Shown one piece after another: positions 11,601 to 20,430 of a stretch of DNA of 64,000 nucleotides (positions within the stretch are counted from its first letter, which is position 1; each line of letters opens with the position of its first letter). The DNA is from Protula sp. h YS-2021 (lineage: Eukaryota; Annelida; Polychaeta; Sabellida; Serpulidae). Under the pieces are notes generated by a model. The model worked only from the letters and a program-made list of their open reading frames with translations. It did not search any database and was not told the DNA's origin. The DNA lies in the NCBI GenBank assembly GCA_949752745.1, contig OX457026.1:71303091-71367090 (forward strand), written 5' to 3'. The position numbers were made by a program, and so were the translations under genes.

Positions 11601-13366
11601 AATGGAAGAAATGAATTAGGAATGAGCATAACACATATCGGTCTCACGCGCCTACAGGCCGCATTAGTGGGTGGATTGATTATCTTCACACCAACTCAAC
11701 CATGTACCACTGGCTCTACAAACCTCTACTTCACTGACCACAAGGCTGTATGGTGTTCTTTGGAACAGTTGTTCATAGGAACATCATAATCAGGTATACA
11801 ATTTGCGCGAACCCGGCGGATTCATGCGTCTCGAGCATCTAGTATTTTAAAGTCTACGAATGATGCCATAATTTTGAGGATGCTTGTGAGCACTTGTTAA
11901 ATAGCCACTTGATGGTTTGCACTAAGTTTATTCTTCTAACAATAACGGGAAGATTTACTTACAAGGTATCTCAAGAAGAACGTGAACATCAATGCGTTTT
12001 GTTATTGAACAATAATAGAATATTAACAGCAAAAAATTGATTTTAACCGCACTTTTACGTAATTTTTATGTGCTGTTTTCTTTCAGTGAAGGTGCTGCGG
12101 GCAAACGACAGGAGCTTCTCCACAACATAGACCCGCTCTACAGCCCAAAAGGCGATAAGCTCTTCAACCACACATTTGACACGCGGGTCAGGGCCGCCAT
12201 TAGGGTGGGGGATTGGAAACTCATCACCGGCGATCCAGGTAGGTGCAATGATAATTCTGGATAGAAAGCGGCGTGCGCCAGTGGCGCATAGTACAAAAAC
12301 TGTGCGCCATTTTCCAGCTGTGACGCACCGTAATTTTTCGGAGTACTTTATTTATGTCCAGTGTACTGCAACGCACTGTAAATGGTTCAAAATATCTATC
12401 AGTCAAGTAAGGGCTCTTTTCTCTTTAAATTCACTCCCAGTTCAATAACTGAAATTAGCAGGCTGACAGTTTTAACTATAACATGTTATCCGAAATAAAC
12501 GCATTTTGAATTTTTTAAGGTGTACGCTGGAAAATTTTGCGCATGACCCAAATTTCTGTACGCCGAATAGAAAACTGGTGTGCCATGCGCACACAAGAAT
12601 TAGCACTGTCTCTGTATACTTCCGCTGCGGCACTCTTTTTTTCAGTCCTGTTTGTTGCTGTTCTATTCGTTACTCGTTGGGCCTGTGAAATGTAGTCTGC
12701 TTTGCGACTCGTGTCGCGTTTTCTCCGTCTCAAATCTCAGACTTATGTAAACAATGTGAATTTATATTGTCTTCAAATAAAGTTGTTTTATACCTTAAAG
12801 TAACACTTATAAACTGGATTTAAAAATAACCAGCTGAATTCAACTGGACAATCTTTATGTAGAATTTTTGCTTTTGCGTAAATAAAATTCAGCTTAACTT
12901 ATTAAATAAAATTCTAATGTGGCTTTCAGGATAAATTGTATACCATTTAATAATTGTATATTTAATAGAATTTTAAAAATTGAAGTACAAACATAACCAC
13001 TTATCACATTGGTCTTTGATAGGCCTTTAGTTTTTGGTCGTGTTTTATTAAACAGGAAACAGCAGTTGGATTCCTGTGCCATCGGACAACTCGCTATATT
13101 TTACGTCCGCGTTGAAGCCAGAAGATCCAGTGAAGAACCTGTGGCTCTTCAATATCGCCCAGGACCCCACAGAACACAACGACTTGTCCGCCACCCGTAA
13201 GGATATAGTGATGAAGCTGCTGGACAGGCTGGCGTACTATAACAGCACCGCAGTGCCAGCAGTGTATCCTCCAAGTGATCCGCAAAGTAACCCGGCACTA
13301 CACGGTGGGGCCTGGGTGCCATGGGTCGATGGTTTTGAAGTGCCTTTGGTTGATGACCAACTGTAA
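2512..13366 (+). CDS. ARSB-like: Arylsulfatase B/I/J-type sulfatase, 3' part of gene, multi-exon with a triplicated exon
   Basis: Secreted or lysosomal sulfatases of this family hydrolyse sulfate esters; ARSB acts on N-acetylgalactosamine-4-sulfate of glycosaminoglycans. Visible exons are 2512-2688, 2960-3141, 3968-4079, 4682-4777, one of 5252-5492 / 6362-6602 / 8829-9072, then 12087-12238 and 13056-13366 (TAA stop). All have AG/GT borders and phases that join without a break, giving about 420 residues against 533 for human ARSB. Conserved sites from family knowledge are the K and H of GKWHLG, the H of QSVHAPL, DNGG and the K of RGWK. Six N-glycosylation sequons are present. The C-terminal half ([30 protein letters not shown]) looks closer to ARSI/ARSJ than to ARSB. 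Signal peptide, DD metal site and CxPSR exons are missing, so they lie upstream. Substrate cannot be told from sequence. Confidence 0.93.
2960..3141 (+). CDS. ARSB-like: Sulfatase constant exon 2 ([11 protein letters not shown]...)
   Basis: The acceptor TTGCAG precedes G-GG-TAC, completing the glycine from the previous exon. The exon is 182 bp and ends in phase 0 at GATGAG|GTATTT. It contains the family motif [10 protein letters not shown] and two N-glycosylation sequons (NYT, NRS). The family motif and exact frame join make the exon secure. Confidence 0.9.
3968..4079 (+). CDS. ARSB-like: Sulfatase constant exon 3 ([16 protein letters not shown])
   Basis: The exon is 112 bp, phase 0 in and phase 1 out (GCAG|GTAATT). 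It carries [13 protein letters not shown], whose histidine matches the active-site H242 of ARSB, and ends with the YAG that continues into the next exon. Confidence 0.9.
4682..4777 (+). CDS. ARSB-like: Sulfatase constant exon 4 ([16 protein letters not shown])
   Basis: The exon is 96 bp, with phase 1 at both ends. It encodes MVTCMDEA, matching ARSI/ARSJ, and an NVT sequon at the position of an ARSB glycosylation site. Its last base (G) is completed to Asp by the first two bases of whichever downstream alternative exon is chosen, forming the metal-binding DN. Confidence 0.9.
5252..5492 (+). CDS. ARSB-like: Alternative sulfatase exon, version a
   Basis: This 241-bp exon (phase 1 in, phase 2 out) lies between TTCTAG and ATTAG|GTCAGC. 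It encodes about 80 residues starting with the metal-ligand pair DN of DNGG, then [18 protein letters not shown], which contains the K matching K318 of ARSB, and the SDWFPTLV segment. It is the version most like vertebrate ARSB around [14 protein letters not shown]. Two further versions of the same exon follow at 6362 and 8829. All residues expected for catalysis are present, so it should encode an active isoform. Confidence 0.9.
5716..6260 (+). repeat. Degenerate T/G-rich repeat in the intron between exon versions a and b
   Basis: The motif TCTTGTGGTTCTT...GGCGGTGC and variants such as CGTGCCGTGTGGTTCTC recur about every 22-30 bases across some 500 bp. Units are too diverged for a clean consensus. 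The long open frames across it on both strands are a by-product of this composition. Confidence 0.6.
6362..6602 (+). CDS. ARSB-like: Alternative sulfatase exon, version b
   Basis: This exon is also 241 bp with identical phases (acceptor TTACCAG, donor ATCAG|GTTGAA). It keeps [15 protein letters not shown] and SDWFPTLV. It differs from version a mainly in the loop after the catalytic lysine ([14 protein letters not shown] in place of [14 protein letters not shown]) and in the GGDVAG turn. The intron before it is a T/G-rich degenerate repeat with no coding content. There is no stop or frameshift inside, so it is not a decayed copy. Confidence 0.9.
7673..8734 (+). mobile_element. Pearl/Helitron-like non-autonomous element with about 180-bp core repeats
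   Basis: The left end has ATCCCCCATGAA, then CGGAGGGATATAGTTATGA and a CCGTCTGT microsatellite. About six tandem units follow (anchor CGGCCGACTTCTCAT near 7753, 7922, 8100, 8282, 8462 and 8643; spacing 169-182 bp). The right end TTCACGGGGGAT (about 8723-8734) is an imperfect inverted copy of the left end. Microsatellite plus tandem core repeats plus short terminal inverted repeats is the layout described for mollusc pearl elements, later grouped with Helitron-like elements. It sits in the sulfatase intron just before alternative exon c. No coding capacity. Confidence 0.6.
8829..9072 (+). CDS. ARSB-like: Alternative sulfatase exon, version c
   Basis: This exon is 244 bp, one codon longer than versions a and b ([12 protein letters not shown]), with the same phases (acceptor TTTTGCAG, donor ATCAG|GTTATC). 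DNGG and the catalytic-lysine motif are intact. It is the most GC-rich of the three. It lies between two tandem-repeat elements, one ending about 95 bp upstream and one starting about 850 bp downstream. There is no internal stop, so it looks functional. Confidence 0.88.
9073..9925. other. Intron sequence between exon c and the 180-bp array
   Basis: AT-rich, with short G-rich tracts near 9160. No exon, RNA gene or mobile element could be supported. Confidence 0.5.
9926..11680 (+). repeat. 180-bp tandem array (about 9.2 copies) with CCGTCTGT head
   Basis: The head CGGACGGATATAGTTTTCA resembles the head of the element at 7673. A (CCGTCTGT)n microsatellite follows at 9958-10012, then units starting with TCTCACGCGCCTACAG at about 10022, 10202, 10382, 10562, 10742, 10922, 11102, 11283, 11463 and 11643, so the period is 180 bp. 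A variant unit (ATGGAAGAAAT...GCATAACACATATCGG) precedes the units at 10562, 11283 and 11643, giving a 360/720-bp higher-order pattern. The array breaks off within a unit near 11680. It lies in the sulfatase intron after exon c. Confidence 0.8.
12087..12238 (+). CDS. ARSB-like: Sulfatase constant exon 6 (LLHNIDPLY...[10 protein letters not shown])
   Basis: The acceptor is GTTTTCTTTCAG. The exon is 152 bp, phase 2 in and phase 1 out (CCAG|GTAGGT). It encodes the start of the C-terminal subdomain with LLHNIDPLY, an NHT sequon and [16 protein letters not shown], all hallmark ARSB/I/J sequence. Confidence 0.9.
13056..13366 (+). CDS. ARSB-like: Sulfatase terminal exon with stop codon
   Basis: The acceptor TTAAACAG precedes GAAACAGC. 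The exon is 311 bp and ends in TAA at 13364-13366. It encodes [24 protein letters not shown] and [10 protein letters not shown], matching the family C-terminus. It contains two sequons (NSS at its start, NST). The reading frame continues without interruption from the preceding exon. Confidence 0.92.
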
Positions 13367-15230
13367 TTTTCTCTGTGTTGCTGCACCAAACAAGCCAAGC
13401 ATAGCCACAGCATGGTGTCTAAGAACTGAATTTAGAACAGCTTCAGAAGTTATAATATGTTGCCTGTTTTAGGTACTTGTTTAAAAAAAAAACAAAATTT
13501 TTTCAGAAATGGTTTTGAGAACGCTGACGAGGTTTAGGAATGTCAGGTGAAGTTGCTAAATTAGAATTAGTCAAAGCTCATCACTTATTTGTTGGGCCCA
13601 TGTATATCAATCATGTGTGTCAAATTATGTATTTTCCAGTTGGTATGATTGTAAGTTTTGTATAAATGAGAATGCGTAAAAACATAAACAGAAAAAAAAA
13701 GACTGACAGATTGGTGAATATTGTTCGTTACCCAATTATATAACCTGACCGTTAAATGGCGAGCAGCTGATTTTGTGATAAAACTCCAAGGCTTTAATAT
13801 CATGTTTCTTTGCGATCAACAAAAACTGAAAATGGAAATTTTGCTACATTTATATTATTGGTGTGGTGCAAGTTTTACCGAAAACGGCGTTGTGCAATAT
13901 TGATCCTTGTGAGATCTTCTCTTACTGATAGAGCTTTGAAATAAAAAGCGTATATATAAAAGGTGTGTTTAGATTTAGGTTGTACTTGTATTTTATGTGG
14001 CTATTTTTCATTCGTGTTCAGCTTTGGGTTTTATGTTGTACCTTGTAACTTCATAGCACTTTTTATTTCTGTGTATTATTAACCTAGAAAAAAATATGAA
14101 GAAAAATATTGAGTGTAACTTTGCCTCAAATGTTGAACTGTGATATCATTTTTGGCACTAATTGAAGGGATGATGGTGTCATTATTCTGTGTTTTATGAA
14201 TTTCATGTGGTTTGCAGCGATGTTAGTTTTGAAGGTTTTCTTTCGAGAAAAGATTTATGCAGAAAAGTTCGTAGAGTTGCATTCAAAAGAAGATTTTTTC
14301 TTTTTGCAAGTTTTCAAATGTGTGAAGTAATTTACGTGTATGAGATGTTCTGTTACGACAAATACGAAGATCAACGCTGTTTGAAATATCCTTCAAACTA
14401 GAAAAAATAGAATGTGGTACATTTATGGTGTGGCAAAAGTGGTGGACACAAATGCATCCAAAAAAGTTTTAAAAAACAACTTCGCGAATTTCCTGTCAGA
14501 GTGGTGAGTTTCTCACGAATGAAATTTGAGTGTCATACTTGTGAATTTATTTGAAAACACAAAAGAGCTAATCATAAGATGCAGTTATCTAACACACGAT
14601 ATCGTCAAATCGTCCGATTTGTTCTGTTTCGGAATGTTAATATATTTGTGGAATTGGTGTTATATTGATAGAATTGAAACTAGAATAAAGGCTTTAAAAA
14701 CTGTATAAAAAATATGTTAAAGCAGTTAGTAAATATGTTGTGAGAGGTTTGCAAGTATAATTTGATTCACTTTTTTTTTTTTTTGCTTCAAATCGAGGTT
14801 GAAACTGAAAGGAGCCTACTCAAAAAATAACCTAAACTAATTTCTTTGCCGTGAAAGGTCTTTTTATATTTAGCGAATTTCTTAAGCCAAAGCACCAATG
14901 TTGCTCAATTTAACACAGAAGGAAATGAGGTTATTTTTGTTGAAATATAAGGGTGATACATATATCATTGTTTTTCTTTTGTGTCCCTTGCCATAGCTTT
15001 GCTTGAGGAAAACGATTTGATTACATATGCTCTGGCTAGAAATAATCAACCAAAATCGAACAAGCTTGCCTTTGTTGATTTTTACGAGACGTCTCTACAG
15101 GCATTGAAAACACACTACTAAGTGAGTTGATTCGGCATGCCCAGTATGCCTATTGTTCCTTACAGACTATAACTCAATACCAAGCGAACGACACGAGACC
15201 TGCCTCTCGGAATTGATAATGCACACCATT
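13367..15230. other. Sulfatase 3'UTR candidate and intergenic sequence
   Basis: It contains the two candidate polyadenylation signals noted above. The remainder is AT-rich with homopolymer T near 14770. Short open frames (for example 14189-14401) have no coding character I recognise. Confidence 0.5.
13940..13945 (+). promoter_or_regulatory. Candidate polyadenylation signal of the sulfatase gene
   Basis: AATAAA lies about 575 bp after the stop codon and is followed within 20-40 bp by the GT-rich stretch GGTGTGTTTAG. A second AATAAA at 14684-14689 with GT-rich sequence near 14735 is an alternative. Either would give a plain 3'UTR; the sequence alone does not decide. Confidence 0.45.
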
Positions 15231-15960
15231 TTTTTTTTGCCGCGACCTTGCTGGGCCGGGATAGGTGTAATGTTTTTGGCTTTACCGTCTGTCCGTCCGT
15301 CCGTCTATCTGTGTAGATTTTGAATGGATTTTGTTGTGTGAGTGTGAGGATTCACGTGGATTGCCTCTCGGGCTGATTAGGTTTTGGTGACCTTGACCTT
15401 GAATATATACCATTGTTTGATGTGTGCCTTGTGAACACCATCCGATCAAAGCATGTGAACATATTTTGATGGAACTCTGTTTACATGGATGACATTTCAT
15501 TCTGGTAAGATTTTGGTGACGTCGAGGTCATTCAATTGTGCACTACTTGACTTTGAATTTTTGCCTTTCAACACCGTCGTATGTGTGAATCCTATGCTTC
15601 TGGTGAACCCGGTTCCACTAAAGCACGAGAACGGATTTTGATGAAACCGGATGTCAGTACACGTCCGGATTATATCTGAGGCAGGTTAGATTTTGGTGAC
15701 TTCTCAAGGTCACCACTGAACTTTGTATTTTTACTTTTAAGGCCTTGGTTATGTGGGTCTTGTGCATCGCGTGAGCAATATTTAACCAAAGCATGTGAGT
15801 GGATTTTGGGGACACTCGATGTGACATTCCCTGGGCTGGTCACATTTTATGACATCGTGTCATCTTGAGCTCACCGTCGAATTTTTTAATTTAACACTTT
15901 CGTGTATGAGAGACGCATGATTCAGGAAACAGGATTAAAGCAGACCTGGTAACATTGGTA
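15230..15960 (+). repeat. Diverged Helitron-like/pearl-type element with CCGTCTGT head and GACCTTGACC core repeats
   Basis: GGGCCGGGATAGGTGTAA, then a CCGTCCGT microsatellite (15286-15305), is followed by diverged units sharing GATTTTGGTGAC...AAGGTCA, TGAACACCATCC...AAAGCATGTGAAC and GATTTTGATGGAA. The units recur roughly every 160-190 bp. The head resembles those at 7673 and 9926, so this appears to be an older member of the same class. No coding capacity. Confidence 0.45.
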
Positions 15961-16021
15961 ACATTTTGACCACTGGACCTTTAATTTATGTTTTATATGT
16001 TTGGTGAACACGATTCAGCTC

Positions 16022-16083
16022 AGTCCCGTCAACACTGAGTCCCGTCAACACTGAGTCCCGTCAACACTGAGTCCTGTCAACAA
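16022..16083 (+). repeat. 16-bp minisatellite, about four copies
   Basis: AGTCCCGTCAACACTG is repeated head to tail about four times with the last copy carrying a C-to-T change. It borders AT-rich sequence with no gene. Confidence 0.8.
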
Positions 16084-16089
16084 CTTTTA

Positions 16090-17293
16090 CTGAACAGACA
16101 GTGCTTGAATGAATGACCTCTCAAACGGACGACGACTTTGACAAAGGCTATGATTTTGCTAAAACCCGCCTGTAAAACTTGGCAATTATATATATTATCT
16201 CTGGATGACTTTGTTTTGATGGTATAGAGAGGTCACTGAAAGTTATAACTAGACTTCAAACTTAAAATTTTAACATTATCGTTTAATATTAATGCTGTTG
16301 TAATTGGCAGTTTCACAAGCATTGATTTAATATTTGACTAGTTTTCCCTTTTCAGTTTTGACAAATATAGCCTTGGTTAAACACCAACTAAGGTTAATTT
16401 TACAGACTTTCACAGAGAGAGACCTGCTGGTTTGTATTCAATTTGACAAGTAAAAAACAAATAAACAATAACAAAAGAAACAAAACAAACAAACTAAAAG
16501 AGCATACCGACTGAAACCAGACCTACTACATTCGAACGGTGTCTTTGGAGAAGCACAATAAGAATAGAATTTATTTGAAAAAAAAACAAACACACAAACA
16601 AACAAACCAAAGACATGGCCTTTTACCACGCCAGGATGCTACTATCCCGCCCACAAGAACAAAAAACCTGATATGTGTAGTTATAACTTATTTAGCACAG
16701 AGGAAGTCAGTCAACTGGGTAAATTTGTGAAAGCATTTAACAAAGATGGTCACTGTGTCACCTATATAATAATAAGATTCATAATGATTCTTTTAAAATA
16801 ACTGAAGTCCGCTGCATGTATTTGGAAAAGCTGGCCACGACTGGCTCTTGTTTTAGGCGAAAACTGGCCAATCTTTTATCTTTCTGCGTTACTCATATTA
16901 TTGTCATCAAAACCAAGAGTTAATTTTCTCGTTCAATGGAGATTCACCGAAACTTTTGATCGGGTGTGGGATTTAGCTTTGACACACTCGGTTTCTGTGT
17001 TTTATAATACCACCGGATCACGTATGTGTTGTCGCAATGTCACTGTTTTCGTAGATGTTTATGCACAGAGAAGGGCAAAATAATCAATCGAAAAAAAAAT
17101 TGTCATTTTTTCTGCTTGTTTACTGCAAATGAAGGGTGACTGGGGGTGAAAAGCTGAGAGTGGATATGAGCAATATGAGCAATTACAGCCGATTTATTCA
17201 GTTGAAATAAAGCGTTAGTGCTGGTTCTTTGTGTGACTGCATGCATTCAATATAGCAGCCTTTTAATTGTACGAGGAGAACAAAAAGTACGGG
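16090..17293. other. Intergenic or 5' flank of the predicted gene at 17.3 kb
   Basis: AT-rich, with a CAAA-rich low-complexity tract at about 16450-16615. No promoter element is distinct enough to call. Confidence 0.4.
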
Positions 17294-18303
17294 ATGAGGA
17301 TGGCGGGACACAACAGACAGGATATCGAAATTTCTCTGGACCTTATTGAAGAACTGACATCCCACAGAATATCTCCATTTAAAGTGGCAAGTCCAAGCAA
17401 TGTGGACATTTTAGTGGTGCACCATGACAACATGGCAACTGCGCGTTTACCGTCACTGCCAACGACACCTCGTGACTCCTTTATGTCGCTGTCGCACCCA
17501 TATGCCAAGGACGGCCGACTGACCTCAAGATCACAATTTAAAAACTTCCAGGATACACGAGTGCCGAACAGCGTTCTAAGAGGATATGTGTTTGGTGGAG
17601 GAGGACAGACATGCAATCGGGCGTCGGTCGGCAATGACACTGACAATGTGTTACATAGGAGAGGACAGAGATCACACAAAGACAAGGATAAAATACAACG
17701 GAGCAGGTGATTTCACTTTTATTATCTTATTATTGAAATGATTTGCCTTTAATTATATTCTTTTTGATCAATAACATTTCTAAATTGGGGGTTTCGGTGC
17801 AAAATTGCTGAAAACTGGATAGTATATGTGTGAAAAATAACATTGTAATGGATGTGTGAAGTCGTAAAAATTAGCTATAAAATTGCTGTTGAAACGGACT
17901 CATCGCGGCTCCCGAAATGTACTATCACATCTGTCTTTGCTGTCATTTTTTGCTCTGTCACTCTGATATCACCCTTTACCTTTCCCTTTTGGCCCTTTTT
18001 CCCTTCCCTGTCTGTCTCTCATACACGTCAAGCACGTTCTTTGTTATGATTCCCCTTTCAGAGCGACTAGTCCAAAAAATCTGCTTAAAACAAGAGGCCA
18101 AGGTTCATCTCGTGTGTGAATAGGTCTGGCATGTTTGACTTTGTTATTTTCACGTGTTTGCAAGAACAACCATATTAACCCTCCAAACATCGATAACATT
18201 ATTTATTTATTATTTCCTTTATTTATTAGTATTGTTAAAATATTTCGACTTTCTTTTATAACCAGTAGCAATCCAATCATAATACTTAGTAATACTTAAT
18301 AGT

Positions 18304-18400
<97 letters not shown>

Positions 18401-19542
18401 GGATATTAATAATAACAATATGAAGGAGAATGTTAAATTAAAATTAACGACCTTTCCGGTAGGGCGAAATATCAATGCAATTGATGTACCATTGCTTCAA
18501 AACAACATGCCATAAAAACTAACGGGATCTAACAATACCGATAAAAATAGACAAAAAATACTAACATTTTCATTGAGGGGAGCTGAACCATTAGAAATAT
18601 GAATAATTGATAATTTGAGTAGAGCTCTGTTTTATATCAACTACAGATGACTCTTTTGTTCTTAATTTGTTTACACGATCGACTCACATAAACATGACAC
18701 TCGCATTTCCCTGGATTGCGTTAATGCGTGTTAATGGACTTACAAAGGTTATCGATCGAACGCGACGGATTAGATATAAAAACTTTCATTCGATACGCAA
18801 TAGAGATATGGACAGAGTGGATATACCGTCGACAGGCACCCTGTAACCGAAAGGGCAAACACCTAACGTACACTTCAAGAACTTCCTTGAAGGTGCTCTC
18901 AATTACTCCCCACTCCTCACACACAAGGGTGCCATGTGGAGAAAAAGGGACCGAAATCGATCTCGAAACCAATCTCCAGAATATGTTATTTGCCAAATAC
19001 ATTTTAGAAATTTTATCTTATTTTGTAGAAGTGAATGTACCTTGAGGAGGAATGATATCAGGATCAAACAGTCAACACCACGTATACTACATCTGGACAG
19101 CAAGCGGCAGGAAGGACTTCCAAAGATTCCAAGAGAATCTTGTCTTGTGCACAACGCCGGAACTGAGTGCACATGCGCAAAACGAAGCAACCGTAGTCAT
19201 AGTAACGCAAGTGCTGCGCAAGGTGTATGCCAGTTGCGAGATCGTCTGAGGTTTGCTGCGTCGCGACTGAGTAACCACGATATGTTCAATAACACAGAGA
19301 GGGAGAAGGTTCGTTCGGAAGTCATTCAAGGACTGACACAAAAAACCGCTAAAAAGGGCAAAAATATTACCTCAAATGAACGAGCATGCAAATTTATGAA
19401 AGGAAGTTACGCATTAGTTAAAAGTTTCCCACCTAAAGAGCGAACTTCTTCTCGAAACTATATTAATATATGGCTTGACGCAGGAGCAGAAACACCGAGG
19501 TTTTTAAAAGAGGAAACACATGAAGACAAAATATCTGGTTGA
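17294..19542 (+). CDS. Predicted two-exon gene of unknown function
   Basis: An open frame from ATG 17294 (frame open from 17267) runs to a donor at 17706|GT. A second open frame after the acceptor TTATTTTGTAG at 19028 runs to TGA at 19540-19542. The first exon ends in phase 2 and the second continues in exactly that frame, giving about 308 residues. The product is basic and hydrophilic, has no membrane segment, and has a GGGG turn near residue 100 and Lys/Arg-rich stretches. I recognise no domain. The real 5' end may be an upstream exon, since no ATG lies between the last stop and 17294. Codon use is less AT-biased than the flanks, supporting coding. It could be a lineage-specific protein or a fragment of a larger gene. 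Confidence 0.45.
18305..18402 (+). repeat. (AAT)n microsatellite
   Basis: About 31 copies of the trinucleotide AAT/TAA, nearly uninterrupted. It lies in the intron of the predicted two-exon gene. Confidence 0.95.
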
Positions 19543-19679
19543 TTTGTTGTTTGTTTGATCTTATTGCTTATAGTGATTGGCCAGAAACATAGCGTGATTC
19601 TTTTCTGCACAACTTCTGGTTTCTATTCAGTTGAAAAATGTGAAAAAATATATTTATTTTCCCACTAAACATAGCGGCA

Positions 19680-20430
19680 TTGCATAGATGTCCCACCCGA
19701 CGTCCGATCAACGTCGGATTTTGGTTGATTATGTAAGTCGAAACAACTTCTACATGCCGACGTTTGATAGACATCGCTTATCCGATGTCTAACCATCGTT
19801 GCGAAAGATTGCAAATGGAATTTCAAAAACGTCTGTTTCCAAGCTATGTAGAGACGTCTGAAAAACATTAGTATAGAATCGCGATCTAGACTGTGACAAT
19901 AATGAGGTGTCGTGATCACCCCTAGGTGACAGTGCCCCTACCCTTGCATTATCCAGTAACACAGGATATGCATGAAGTCCATTTTCTTGCATATTTATCA
20001 AAATAAGGCGGGAAAAATACCGCGCCCCACTATTTGGCATGTCACATTTGGGTCTATTTTCGAAGCATCCGGTCATGTTTTCCACTTAAGGCGAATGATA
20101 CTGTGATGAGCTTGTTGTTTGGTTATGACCCCCCGGTGTCCATATAACGTCGATTTTTCGTTGCCTATGTAGCGTCAATTTTCCGACGTCTATTCAACGT
20201 TTACCAAATACGCTGATTAGATGTGGGAGAAAGTGGGGGTATTTGTTGCGTCGAAATGGAACGCGTCCAAGCAGTGCTGTTTATCCAATGTCTACTCAGC
20301 GTTGTGTCAAAGTTAAGAGGTTGATCTATGGCCACAAAGAATCACAGCCAAAATACAACCAGATCAATGCTGAAGTCGGTTCAATGTCGCATACTCAAAT
20401 CGACGTTTTTCTGATGTCGGGATGTTTACT
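19680..20430. repeat. Region of scattered GACGTC/AACGT-motif repeats
   Basis: Motifs such as GACGTCTATTCAACGT, AACGTCGGATTTT and GATGTC...AACC recur irregularly on both strands. Similar motifs occur at 39830-39955 and 60970-61035. This looks like the degraded ends of non-autonomous DNA transposons. No open reading frame of note. Confidence 0.45.

Noticed and set aside
10020..11680. CRISPR-like array
   Set aside because: The repeat unit is 180 bp with no alternating unique spacers, in a eukaryotic intron. It is a satellite-type tandem array.
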